A stretch of DNA of 64,000 nucleotides, taken from contig NZ_CP027668.1 of the NCBI RefSeq assembly GCF_003008515.1, positions 788,501 to 852,500 on the forward strand. The letters are read 5' to 3'. The notes under the pieces were generated by a model that had not been told where the DNA came from, ran no database searches, and saw only the letters and a list, made by a program, of their open reading frames with translations. The translations under genes were made by a program, and so were the position numbers. The DNA comes from Phreatobacter cathodiphilus (GTDB lineage: Bacteria; Pseudomonadota; Alphaproteobacteria; Rhizobiales; Phreatobacteraceae). How positions within the stretch are numbered: position 1 is the first letter of the stretch; the number at the start of each line of letters is the position of its first letter. This document shows positions 27,625-34,890 of this stretch, piece after piece.

Positions 27625-28236
27625 ATGGCGACCATCCGTTCCATCTGCGTCTATTGCGGCTCCGGCTCCGGCCATGACGGCGTCCACGAGAAGGCGGCGC
27701 GCGACCTCGGGGCCGCCATGGCCAAGGCCGGCATTCGTCTCGTCTATGGCGGCGGCGGCATCGGGCTGATGGGAACGCTCGCCAAGTCCGTGGTCGACAA
27801 CGGCGGCAAGGTGCTGGGCATCATCCCCGACTTCCTCAAGCGCAAGGAGATGCCGCTCGATGCCGTCATCGACGTGGTCACCGTTCCCGACATGCACACC
27901 CGCAAGATGCGGATGTTCACCGAGGCCGACGCCTTCGTGGCGCTGCCCGGCGGCATCGGCACGCTGGAGGAACTGGTCGAGCAGCTCACCTGGGCGCAGC
28001 TCGGCCGGCACGCCAAGCCGGTCGTCGTCGCCAATGTCGGCGGCTTCTGGGACCCCTTGCGCGTCCTCCTCGACCACATGAAGGACGAGGGCTTCATCCG
28101 TCCGGGCCTGCAGGTGAAATACTCCATCGTCGACGAGGTCAGGGACATCATCCCGACCATCCAGGCGCAGGTGGCGAAGCTGCCGCAGGAGGCGCTGGCC
28201 AAGGAGCACGACCCGGTGGTCATCGAGAAGATGTGA
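27625..28236 (+). CDS. LOG-family phosphoribohydrolase (TIGR00730)
   Basis: A 203-residue Rossmann-fold protein. It begins with IRSICVYCGSGSG, has GGGGIGLMG and the family signature PGGIGTLEELVEQLTW, with the catalytic Arg/Glu region RKMRMFTEADAFVALPGG. LOG proteins cleave nucleoside 5'-monophosphates such as cytokinin riboside phosphates to free base and ribose 5-phosphate; many were once called lysine decarboxylases. The ATG at 27625 sits before the first strand. The gene is divergent from the Atm1-type exporter. Confidence 0.87.
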   Translation: MATIRSICVYCGSGSGHDGVHEKAARDLGAAMAKAGIRLVYGGGGIGLMGTLAKSVVDNGGKVLGIIPDFLKRKEMPLDAVIDVVTVPDMHTRKMRMFTEADAFVALPGGIGTLEELVEQLTWAQLGRHAKPVVVANVGGFWDPLRVLLDHMKDEGFIRPGLQVKYSIVDEVRDIIPTIQAQVAKLPQEALAKEHDPVVIEKM

Positions 28237-28247
28237 GGCGTTGAGAG

Positions 28248-28268
28248 CGATACCAGTTTTTGGTATCG
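28248..28268 (+). promoter_or_regulatory. parDE operator dyad
   Basis: CGATACCA and TGGTATCG are perfect 8-bp arms around GTTTT. The dyad ends 7 bp before the parD ATG. The sequence between shows no Shine-Dalgarno motif, so the mRNA may be leaderless. ParD antitoxins bind such sites to autoregulate. Confidence 0.6.
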
Positions 28269-28275
28269 TCGGCTT

Positions 28276-28518
28276 ATGCCCAAGAACACCTCCGTGAGCC
28301 TCGGCGATCATTTCGCGACTTTCATCGACCAGCGGGTCGCCGAGGGACGGTACAGCTCGGCCAGCGAGGTGGTTCGGGCGGGGCTGCGGCTGCTCGAGGA
28401 GCACGAGGCGAAGCTTGCCGCGCTGCGGGCGGCGGTGGCCGAGGGCGAAGCCAGCGGAGAGGCCCGCCCGTTCGACTTCGAGACGTTTCTCGCCAGCAAG
28501 CTGGCCGGGCGCGGATGA
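28276..28518 (+). CDS. parD: ParD-family antitoxin
   Basis: An 80-residue ribbon-helix-helix antitoxin. [19 protein letters not shown] forms the strand and first helix, and [19 protein letters not shown] is the conserved ParD second helix. The acidic C-terminal tail (about 55-80) would wrap and neutralise the toxin. It overlaps the toxin gene by ATGA, the usual coupling of such pairs. It would repress its own operon by binding the dyad just upstream. Confidence 0.88.
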   Translation: MPKNTSVSLGDHFATFIDQRVAEGRYSSASEVVRAGLRLLEEHEAKLAALRAAVAEGEASGEARPFDFETFLASKLAGRG

Positions 28519-28802
28519 AGCTCGCGCTCACCCCCGCGGCCGAGCAAGACCTCTCCGACATCTTCGACTATTCGGCCGACACCTGGGGCACCGATCGTGC
28601 CGTGGCCTATGTGCGGATGCTGCAGGCGGCGATCGAGCGGCTGCTGCGGTTTCCAGAACTGGGTCGATCAGCCGAGGCGGTCGGGTCGGGCCTGCGGATC
28701 CTGATGGCGGGATCACATATCGTCATCTACCGGCTACAGCCCGAAACGATCGTCGTGATCCGCATCCTTCATCAGCGGATGGATGTCGAGGAAAGCCTCT
28801 AG
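28515..28802 (+). CDS. parE: ParE/RelE-superfamily toxin
   Basis: A 95-residue toxin. The N-terminus [33 protein letters not shown], the LLRFPELGR motif and the C-terminal IVIYRL and [12 protein letters not shown] strands are typical of ParE. ParE toxins poison DNA gyrase. It starts inside the parD stop (ATGA overlap), and its stop lies 4 bp from the convergent citramalate synthase stop. Chromosomal pairs like this are often stress modules. Confidence 0.87.
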   Translation: MKLALTPAAEQDLSDIFDYSADTWGTDRAVAYVRMLQAAIERLLRFPELGRSAEAVGSGLRILMAGSHIVIYRLQPETIVVIRILHQRMDVEESL

Positions 28803-28806
28803 CGCC

Positions 28807-30408
28807 TCACACCCCCACCCCCTCCTTCACCAGCTTGTAGGTGATGGAATCCGTCAGGGCCTGGAAGCTCGCGTCGATGATGTTGGCCGAGACCCCCACC
28901 GTGGTCCAGGTGTCGCCCGCCCCGTCGCGGCTCTCGATCAAAACACGCGTCACAGCGCCGGTGCCGCCGTTGAGGATGCGGACGCGGAAGTCGACCAGCT
29001 CCAGGTCCTCGATGAAGCGCTGGTAGCGGCCGAGATCCTTGCGCAGCGCCGCGTCGAGCGCGTTGACCGGACCGTTGCCCTCGGCCGCCGAGATCAGCAC
29101 CTCATCGCCCACCTTCACCTTCACGGTCGCCTCCGAGAAGGTGACGAGGTCGCCGGCGGCGTTGTAGCGGCGCTCCACGTTCACCTTGAAGCGCTCCACC
29201 GCGAAGAAGGCCGGCACCTCGCCCATGACGCGCTTGGCGAGGAGGAAGAACGAGGCGTCCGCTCCCTCATAGGCATAGCCTAGGCTCTCGCGCTCCTTCA
29301 CCTCGTCGAGGATGCGGGCAACGCGCGGGTCGTCCTTCGACACCGTCAGCCCGACGCGCTCGAGTTCCGCCAGCACGTTGGACTTGCCCGCCTGTTCGGA
29401 GACGAGGACGTGGCGGCGGTTGCCCACCGTCTCCGGCGGAACGTGCTCGTAGGTCTCGGGCTCCTTCAGCACGGCCGATGCGTGGATGCCCGCCTTGGTC
29501 GCGAAGGCCGCCGCGCCCACATAGGGCGCGTGGCGGTTCGGCGGCCGATTGATGAGCTCGTCGAGCTGGCGCGAGATCTTGGTGAGCTGCGTGAGCTTCT
29601 CCGCCGTCACACCGATGGCGAAGCGCTCGGCATAGGCGGGTTTCAGCAGCAGGGTCGGGATGAGCGATGTCAGGTTGGCATTGCCGCAGCGCTCGCCGAG
29701 CCCGTTCAGCGTGCCCTGGATCTGTCGGCAGCCGGCCCGTACCGCCGCCAGCGAATTGGCCACGGCCTGCTCCGTGTCGTTGTGGGCGTGGATGCCGAGG
29801 TTGCCTCCCGGCACCACGGCCGTGACCTCGCGCACGATGGCCTCGACCTCCTCGGGGAGAGTGCCGCCGTTGGTGTCGCAGAGCACCACCCAGCGCGCGC
29901 CGCTCTCGAAGGCGGTGCGGGCGCAGGCGAGGGCAAAGTCGCGGTTGGCCTTGAACCCGTCGAAGAAGTGCTCGCAGTCGACCAGCACCTCGCGCCCCCG
30001 TGCCTTCGCCGCCTTCACCGAGTCGGCGATGCCCTCGAGGTTTTCCTCCAGCGTGCAGCCGAGCGCGACGTGCACATGGTAGTCCCAGGCCTTGGCGACG
30101 AAGCAGATGGCGTCCGCCTCGGCCTCCAGCAGCGCCGCGACACCGGGATCGTTCGCCGCCGAGCGTCCTGCCCGCTTGGTCATGCCGAAGGCGGTGAAGG
30201 TCGCCTTCAGCCGCCGCTTCGTGCCGAACAGCGCCGTATCCGTGGGGTTGGCCCCAGGATAGCCGCCCTCCACGAAGTCGAGCCCGAGATCGTCCAGCAG
30301 CGCGGCGATCTTCAGCTTGTCGTCCAGGGTGAAATCGACGCCGGTCGTCTGCGCGCCGTCGCGCAGCGTCGTGTCGAAGAGATAGAGGCGCTCGCGGGGT
30401 TCGGTCAT
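28807..30408 (-). CDS. cimA: (R)-citramalate synthase
   Basis: A 533-residue enzyme of the LeuA/CimA family. It shows FDTTLRDGAQTTG (metal and substrate site), HAHNDTEQAVANS with the metal His pair, GTLNGLGERCGNANL and a C-terminal regulatory domain (about 400-533) with VNALDAALR. The variant TTGVDFTLDDK after the DGAQ motif is characteristic of citramalate synthase rather than 2-isopropylmalate synthase. It condenses acetyl-CoA with pyruvate to citramalate, giving 2-oxobutyrate for isoleucine without threonine. A 44-residue membrane protein gene and a GFA gene lie just upstream on the same strand. Confidence 0.9.
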   Translation of the reverse strand: MTEPRERLYLFDTTLRDGAQTTGVDFTLDDKLKIAALLDDLGLDFVEGGYPGANPTDTALFGTKRRLKATFTAFGMTKRAGRSAANDPGVAALLEAEADAICFVAKAWDYHVHVALGCTLEENLEGIADSVKAAKARGREVLVDCEHFFDGFKANRDFALACARTAFESGARWVVLCDTNGGTLPEEVEAIVREVTAVVPGGNLGIHAHNDTEQAVANSLAAVRAGCRQIQGTLNGLGERCGNANLTSLIPTLLLKPAYAERFAIGVTAEKLTQLTKISRQLDELINRPPNRHAPYVGAAAFATKAGIHASAVLKEPETYEHVPPETVGNRRHVLVSEQAGKSNVLAELERVGLTVSKDDPRVARILDEVKERESLGYAYEGADASFFLLAKRVMGEVPAFFAVERFKVNVERRYNAAGDLVTFSEATVKVKVGDEVLISAAEGNGPVNALDAALRKDLGRYQRFIEDLELVDFRVRILNGGTGAVTRVLIESRDGAGDTWTTVGVSANIIDASFQALTDSITYKLVKEGVGV

Positions 30409-30415
30409 GGCGGGC

Positions 30416-30550
30416 TCAGATCAGGCCTTTCCAGCGCAGGACGGCGAGCGTCAGCGCGATCAGGAACAGGAATTTCACGGCAACCCAGAAGGCGATGCGC
30501 TTCAGGGCGCGCGCTGCGTCGGGCGGCACGCCGCCGGTCTCCCCGCTCAC
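30416..30550 (-). CDS. 44-residue single-helix membrane protein
   Basis: A small frame with a GTG start overlapping the GFA stop by 4 bp (GTGA) and ending 7 bp before cimA. It encodes MSGETGGVPPDAARALKRI followed by one strongly hydrophobic helix (FWVAVKFLFLIALTLAVLRW). The overlap and coupling support translation. The family was not recognised. A positive N-terminal flank suggests an N-in, single-pass inner-membrane peptide. Confidence 0.5.
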   Translation of the reverse strand: MSGETGGVPPDAARALKRIAFWVAVKFLFLIALTLAVLRWKGLI

Positions 30551-31023
30551 GCCGCGGGTCTCCCGGCGGGCGGCCAGGTGGCCGTGTCGTGGTCCGGGTG
30601 CTGGTAGGAGACGACGGAGGCGTAGAAGCCGGCGACCTTCTCCGCTTCCGCGGGCGTGCGTGTCGGCAGCCCTACGAGATCGGCGAGGAAGGGCATGCGC
30701 GCCTCCAGCCCCATCTGGATGATCGGGGGCAGGGCGGCCGGATCGTCGAAGGCGCCGAGCGCCAGTTCGACACCGTGGGCGTGCTCGTAGGTCAGTGGCG
30801 TGCCGCACTCGCCGCAGAAGCCGCGGCGCACGACGCTCGAGCTCTGAAAATGCTTTGGTGCCCCGCGGGTCCAGGTGAGGCCATGGGCGCTGGCGAGAGG
30901 CGCGAAATAGCTGCCAAAGGCCTTCTGGCACATGCGGCAATGGCAGATCGACGCGCGCCCGAGGCTTTCGCAGGAAAAGCGCACGGCGCCGCACTGGCAT
31001 CCGCCGGTGAAGGGTGAGGTCAT
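30547..31023 (-). CDS. GFA-family (CENP-V/GFA) zinc protein
   Basis: A 158-residue protein with the GFA zinc motifs: GGCQCGAVRF near residue 8, CHCRMCQKAFG near 28 and FCGECGTPL near 69. The fold resembles glutathione-dependent formaldehyde-activating enzyme, but most members have no proven activity. Its ATG (31023) is preferred over a TTG six bases upstream. It overlaps the following small membrane-protein gene by 4 bp. Its upstream region is a large inverted repeat, so its promoter is unclear. Confidence 0.83.
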   Translation of the reverse strand: MTSPFTGGCQCGAVRFSCESLGRASICHCRMCQKAFGSYFAPLASAHGLTWTRGAPKHFQSSSVVRRGFCGECGTPLTYEHAHGVELALGAFDDPAALPPIIQMGLEARMPFLADLVGLPTRTPAEAEKVAGFYASVVSYQHPDHDTATWPPAGRPAA

Positions 31024-31057
31024 GAGCAAGCACTCCCTGAACAGCCCGGCATCGATG

Positions 31058-31238
31058 AAGTGCGTCCTTCGAGGCTCGCTGGCGCTCGCACCTCAGGATG
31101 AGGAGGGCGGTGTGTGACACGCGACGCAAGGCAGCGTCGGCGCCGCGCCGGGCCGCTATCCGGGCCACCGTTGTGTAGGTCACAAACGCCCCTCATCCTG
31201 AGGCGCGAGGCGACAGCCGAGCCTCGAAGGACGCACTT
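31058..31238. repeat. Composite inverted repeat, copy 1
   Basis: The left arm opens AAGTGCGTCCTTCGAGGCTCG (shown in part; continues to CACCTCAGGATGAGG, about 31108). The right arm (about 31189-31238) is its near complement, from CCTCATCCTGAGG to CGAAGGACGCACTT. A centre of about 80 bp separates the arms. A second copy is at 55441-55618, so this is a dispersed element, not a transposon with a gene. Confidence 0.72.
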
Positions 31239-31303
31239 GGCCGGTGCAGCCATCGAAGCCTCTCCCATCTGGTCGTCGGCCTTCGACACCCGGTCGATCC
31301 ACT

Positions 31304-31461
31304 GCCCGTCACCCCCGGCGAGCCCGAAGGGCGAGGGAAGGGGGTCCAGGTGTCGTAGGGCGGGGCCGCCCGGCGCGCCGGGTTTGATCCGCCAGAAACA
31401 ATGGCTCTGGCCCCTGGACCCCCTTCCCTCGGCGCTGGCGCGCCTCGCCGGGGGTGACGGG
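31304..31461. repeat. Second intergenic inverted repeat
   Basis: Left arm 31305-31350 (CCCGTCACCCCCGGCG to GGGGGTCCAGG) is mirrored by 31413-31461 (CCTGGACCCCC to GGGGGTGACGGG), with an inner difference of a few bases. It lies between the composite repeat and the cysS stop. Confidence 0.65.
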
Positions 31462-31480
31462 TGCTGCCTCATCGGGACGC

Positions 31481-32866
31481 TCACCGCATCACCTCCCAGG
31501 TCGTCACCGGCTCGCCGGTGGCCGGGTCCTTGCCGTCCTTGAGCTGGATGCCCATGGCCGCGAGCTCGTCGCGGATGCGGTCGCTTTCGGCGAAATTTTT
31601 CGCCTTGCGGGCAGCGAGGCGGGCGGCGATGAGGTCGTCGATGCGGGCTGTATCCTTCATGTCGGATTCCGTATCGGCATCGGCCGACAGCTCACCCGCC
31701 CGCGTCTCATCGAAGCCCATCAGCGCCAGTGCAGCTTTCAGCCCGGCGTGATCGCCCCGCTTGTCGAGGGCGTGCAATTCCGCGATGGCCTTCGCCGTGT
31801 TGAGGTCGTCGCCGATCGCCCCGAGGACCGCCTCGGGCACCGGTCCGGCGGCGATGCCAGCCGTCGTCCGATACCATCCCTCCAGCGTCTTCCAGCTCTC
31901 CTCCATGGCCCTGACCGTCCAGTCGATGGGCTGCCGGTAGTGCGTCTTCAGCATGGTCAGGCGCAGCACCTCGCCCGGCCAGGCCTTGCCCTGCCAGCCG
32001 TCGAGAAGCTCCTGGATCGTCACGAAATTCCCCAGACTCTTGGACATCTTCTCGCCCTCGACCTGCAGGAAGCCGTTGTGCATCCAGACGTTCGCCATCA
32101 CCTGGTGGCCGAAGGCGCAGGTGGTCTGCGCCACCTCGTTCTCGTGGTGGGGGAAGACGAGGTCGATGCCGCCGCCATGAATATCGAAGGTCTCGCCGAG
32201 ATGCTTCCAGCTCATGGCAGAGCACTCGATGTGCCAGCCGGGGCGCCCGGCTTGCGCGATGCCGCACGGGCTCTCCCAGCCCGGCTCGTGCGCCTCGTGC
32301 GAGGGCTTCCACAGCACGAAGTCCATCTCGGAGCGCTTGTAGGGCGCGACGTCGACGCGCGCGCCGGCGATCATGTCGTCCAGCGGCCGCTTCGACAGCC
32401 CGCCGTAACCCGGCATGGACGGCACCGAGAACAGCACGTGGTCCTCGGCCACATAGGCGTGGCCGGCCGCCACCAGCTTCTCGCAGAGCGCCTTCATTTC
32501 CGCGATATGCTCGGTCGCCCGCGGCTCGACCGTCGGCCTGAGGCAGCCGAGCGCGTCCGCCGCCGCGTGGAAGCGGGCGGCGGTGCCCTCCGTCAGCGCG
32601 CGGATGGTGACGCCGCGCTCATGGGCGCGCTTGTTGATCTTGTCGTCGAGGTCCGTGATGTTGCGCGCATAGGTGACGTGGGCCTCGCCGTAGACGTGGC
32701 GCAGCAGCCGGAACAGGAGGTCGAAGACGATCACCGGCCGGGCATTGCCGATATGGGCGTCGTCATAGACGGTCGGGCCGCAGACATACATGCGCACGTT
32801 CGTCGGATCGATCGGGACGAAAACGTCCTTCGACCGCGTCAGCGTGTTGTAGAGCCTGATCGCCAT
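31481..32866 (-). CDS. cysS: Cysteinyl-tRNA synthetase
   Basis: A 461-residue class I synthetase. It has YVCGPTVYD with the zinc-binding Cys, the HIGN version of the HIGH motif (about residue 38), GWHIECSAM and the KMSKS loop (about 274). These charge tRNA-Cys with cysteine using ATP. The N-terminal [18 protein letters not shown] fits the family start. The upstream leader holds a 13-codon mini-frame and a 10-bp inverted repeat that might affect expression. Confidence 0.96.
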   Translation of the reverse strand: MAIRLYNTLTRSKDVFVPIDPTNVRMYVCGPTVYDDAHIGNARPVIVFDLLFRLLRHVYGEAHVTYARNITDLDDKINKRAHERGVTIRALTEGTAARFHAAADALGCLRPTVEPRATEHIAEMKALCEKLVAAGHAYVAEDHVLFSVPSMPGYGGLSKRPLDDMIAGARVDVAPYKRSEMDFVLWKPSHEAHEPGWESPCGIAQAGRPGWHIECSAMSWKHLGETFDIHGGGIDLVFPHHENEVAQTTCAFGHQVMANVWMHNGFLQVEGEKMSKSLGNFVTIQELLDGWQGKAWPGEVLRLTMLKTHYRQPIDWTVRAMEESWKTLEGWYRTTAGIAAGPVPEAVLGAIGDDLNTAKAIAELHALDKRGDHAGLKAALALMGFDETRAGELSADADTESDMKDTARIDDLIAARLAARKAKNFAESDRIRDELAAMGIQLKDGKDPATGEPVTTWEVMR

Positions 32867-32892
32867 AGCCGTCTCCGCACGACCGCATCCGC

Positions 32893-32956
32893 CGCTGGCC
32901 GGGTGCGTTGTCTTTTGCGCTCGGGGATTATGGCAAAGAACGGCGACCGGCCAGCG
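32893..32956 (-). promoter_or_regulatory. Inverted repeat in the cysS leader
   Basis: CGCTGGCCGG (32893-32902) and CCGGCCAGCG (32947-32956) can pair across a 44-base loop, between a short candidate leader frame and the cysS start. It could be an RNA stem that affects translation or attenuation; this is inference from pairing only. Confidence 0.35.
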
Positions 32957-32963
32957 AAGACGC

Positions 32964-33005
32964 TCAGCCGCAAATAATCCCGATGAGGATGATCGAACCG
33001 TTCAT
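32964..33005 (-). other. Candidate 13-residue leader peptide frame
   Basis: An ATG-TGA frame of 14 codons upstream of cysS encodes [13 protein letters not shown], with a Cys codon just before the end. No Shine-Dalgarno sequence is evident. It resembles in position an attenuator leader peptide but has just one Cys codon. Translation is unproven. Confidence 0.2.
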
Positions 33006-33045
33006 GCGGCAGAGATAGCGCAGAACGGGACACCGCCGTCAAGCA

Positions 33046-33498
33046 TCACCCTTCGACCGAACATGACACGCGCCCGGTGATGCGGCGGCTGCGGAACTCG
33101 CCGTTCACCGTTTCGCCGATGCTCAGCACGTAGCGGCCGCGCCAGGTCTCGGCGTCGGCATTGCCGCGGGCCTCCACCGTGAGGTCGATGGTGCCGTGCG
33201 GCTCACCCTCGCGCTCGAAATGGACGTGCATCTTCAGGTCGCGCGCGTCGAACCAGCTCTGGGTCAGGTGGTCCTTGGTGAAGGTCACCTTCCGGAAGTC
33301 GGCGGCGGCGTTGGCGATGCGCAGCTCCAGCTCGCCCGCGAACTGGTAGAAGGCGCCACCGGTCGACCGGCCGATCGGGCTTCCGATGGTGAATTTCGCC
33401 GAGCGGTCCTCGGCCTCGCAGGAAATGCCGCCGCTGGCGTGGGCGGGGGTCAGCGACAGGAGGGCGAGGGCGGCGAGAGCGGCAAGGCGGCGCGACAT
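33046..33498 (-). CDS. Hypothetical periplasmic protein
   Basis: A 150-residue protein with a clear signal peptide (RRLAALAALALLSLTPAHA). The mature part is beta-rich and holds two Cys residues near the ends (ISCEAED and VSCSVEG), possibly one disulfide. A WFDARDLKMHVHFERE segment and an RGNADAETWRGRYVLS segment look conserved in type but no family was recognised. The ATG at 33498 opens the signal peptide. It follows the CreA-like gene on the same strand after 115 bp. Confidence 0.62.
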   Translation of the reverse strand: MSRRLAALAALALLSLTPAHASGGISCEAEDRSAKFTIGSPIGRSTGGAFYQFAGELELRIANAAADFRKVTFTKDHLTQSWFDARDLKMHVHFEREGEPHGTIDLTVEARGNADAETWRGRYVLSIGETVNGEFRSRRITGRVSCSVEG

Positions 33499-33613
33499 GG
33501 AGGGCTCCGGCAGGTGGGCTGACATCGTCGCCCGACCTTGTGCCGCAGCCGCCTTTCCGTCCGGCGGCGTCCAGCCTGCCGTTACGGAAACGCAGGAAAC
33601 GCGCCGTCGCCTG

Positions 33614-34123
33614 TCATGAAATGAAGTCGCCGCAGCGGACCACCTCGGCCTGCTGGCCCCAGGGCATGATCGGCACGGTGGAGGTCGAGTTCTGCGGCGA
33701 GCCGTCGATCAGCTTGTCCGAATAGATCATGTAGACCAGCACGTTGCGGCGCGCGTCGCAGCCGCGCACGATCTGCACGCGCTTGAAGAAGAAGGAGCGG
33801 CCCTCGCGGAACACCACGTCGCCCTGGGATGAGCGCCCGGTGATGCGGATCGGGCCGATCTGCCGGCAGGCGAGGGAGGCTTCGGAAAATTCCTCGGCGA
33901 GGCCGAAGGCACCGGCCCAGCCGCCTTTTTCCGGCACGGTGAAATGGCAGGCGACGCCCTCCACCTGCGGGTCGTCGATGCCGTAGGTGGCGAGCTTGTC
34001 GTTGGGCGACAGCAGCCGGAACACCGTCGAGCGGCGGAAGATCAGCTCCGGCGACTGGGCGAGCGCCGGCAGGGCAGGAAGGGCGGTCAGGGCGGCGAGG
34101 GCTGCGGCGAGAAGGCGGCGCAT
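33614..34123 (-). CDS. creA: CreA-family periplasmic protein
   Basis: A 169-residue exported protein. A signal peptide ending at ALAQS precedes the CreA core: VFRLLSPNDKLATYGIDDPQVEGVACHF, then ACRQIGPI and FKRVQIVRGCDARRNVLVYMIYSDKLIDGSP. CreA (DUF for a long time) is conserved in proteobacteria; its biochemical role is unknown. Cys residues may form a disulfide. It is divergent from the VOC gene, with a 150-bp shared promoter region. Confidence 0.85.
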   Translation of the reverse strand: MRRLLAAALAALTALPALPALAQSPELIFRRSTVFRLLSPNDKLATYGIDDPQVEGVACHFTVPEKGGWAGAFGLAEEFSEASLACRQIGPIRITGRSSQGDVVFREGRSFFFKRVQIVRGCDARRNVLVYMIYSDKLIDGSPQNSTSTVPIMPWGQQAEVVRCGDFIS

Positions 34124-34272
34124 GGAAGGGCTCCGGTGAGGCGGTCATAGGGACCCTGCCGCCATGGTTTGGCAAGCCGATGTCGTTGACTGCGCGCGGG
34201 TGGGAACGAGGCGGAGGCCGTCCCGTTCCCTCACCATCCGCGATTGGCGGAATTTTTCGTCGGAGATCACCC

Positions 34273-34701
34273 ATGGAAACCCAGGAACTGCATCGCGGCC
34301 GCCTCATCGACCACGTCCAGCTCGTGGTTGCCGACCTCGCGGCCTCCCGACGCTTCTACGGCGCCGTCTTCGGCGCGCTCGGCATTCCCATCGGCGGCGA
34401 AGACAAGAGCTATTTCTGGGCGGACGAGCTGTTCATCTCGTCCCGCGACAGCGAGGCGGCGCTCGGCGAGCTCACCGGCCGCCATCACCTCGCCTTCCAG
34501 GCGAAGGACCGGGCCATGGTGGACGCCTTCCACCAGGCAGGCCTCGCCGCCGGCGGGCGCGACAACGGCGCGCCGGGCCTGCGCAAATACCATCCCGGCT
34601 ATTACGCGGCCTTCCTGATCGACCCCGACGGCAACAACATCGAGGCGGTGTACCACGGCGAACACGTGCGGTCCGCCCCGTCGGTCGAGATCAGATTCTG
34701 A
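34273..34701 (+). CDS. VOC-family metalloenzyme-like protein
   Basis: A 142-residue protein of the vicinal-oxygen-chelate fold. It opens with LIDHVQLVVADLAASRRFYG, a His metal ligand in the first strand, and has HHLAFQAKD at the second ligand position and DPDGNNIEAVYHG with a terminal Glu ligand. These features match glyoxalase/dioxygenase-like VOC proteins. The substrate is not inferable. The ATG at 34273 begins the conserved region; longer upstream frame is not family-like. Confidence 0.83.
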   Translation: METQELHRGRLIDHVQLVVADLAASRRFYGAVFGALGIPIGGEDKSYFWADELFISSRDSEAALGELTGRHHLAFQAKDRAMVDAFHQAGLAAGGRDNGAPGLRKYHPGYYAAFLIDPDGNNIEAVYHGEHVRSAPSVEIRF

Positions 34702-34890
34702 GAGAGGGGCCTTCGCGCACAAGGGGGAGGGGCCACTCTTCAAGCGATCCATCACACGGACCGGGTCGGGCGAAGAGCCGTCTCCATCCCCGCTGACCAC
34801 AGGCCGCCCGGCCGTTCCCCGCTTGTTCGCACCTTCCGCCCCGCTTATCGAGGGTTCATGTCCCTCATTCCGATTCGCGAGGCCTGATCC

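Larger units (their letters stand above)
31024..31480. other. Gene-free stretch built from inverted repeats
   Basis: About 450 bp between the GFA start and the cysS stop. Two independent inverted-repeat elements fill most of it (31058-31238 and 31304-31461). No convincing coding region is seen. The repeats could terminate cysS transcripts. Confidence 0.6.

Noticed and set aside
31058..31238. CRISPR array
   Set aside because: The repeats are one inverted pair, not regularly spaced direct repeats, and no cas genes are present.
31114..31542. 142-codon frame across the inverted repeats
   Set aside because: It runs through two palindromic elements and into cysS antisense, with no conserved features.
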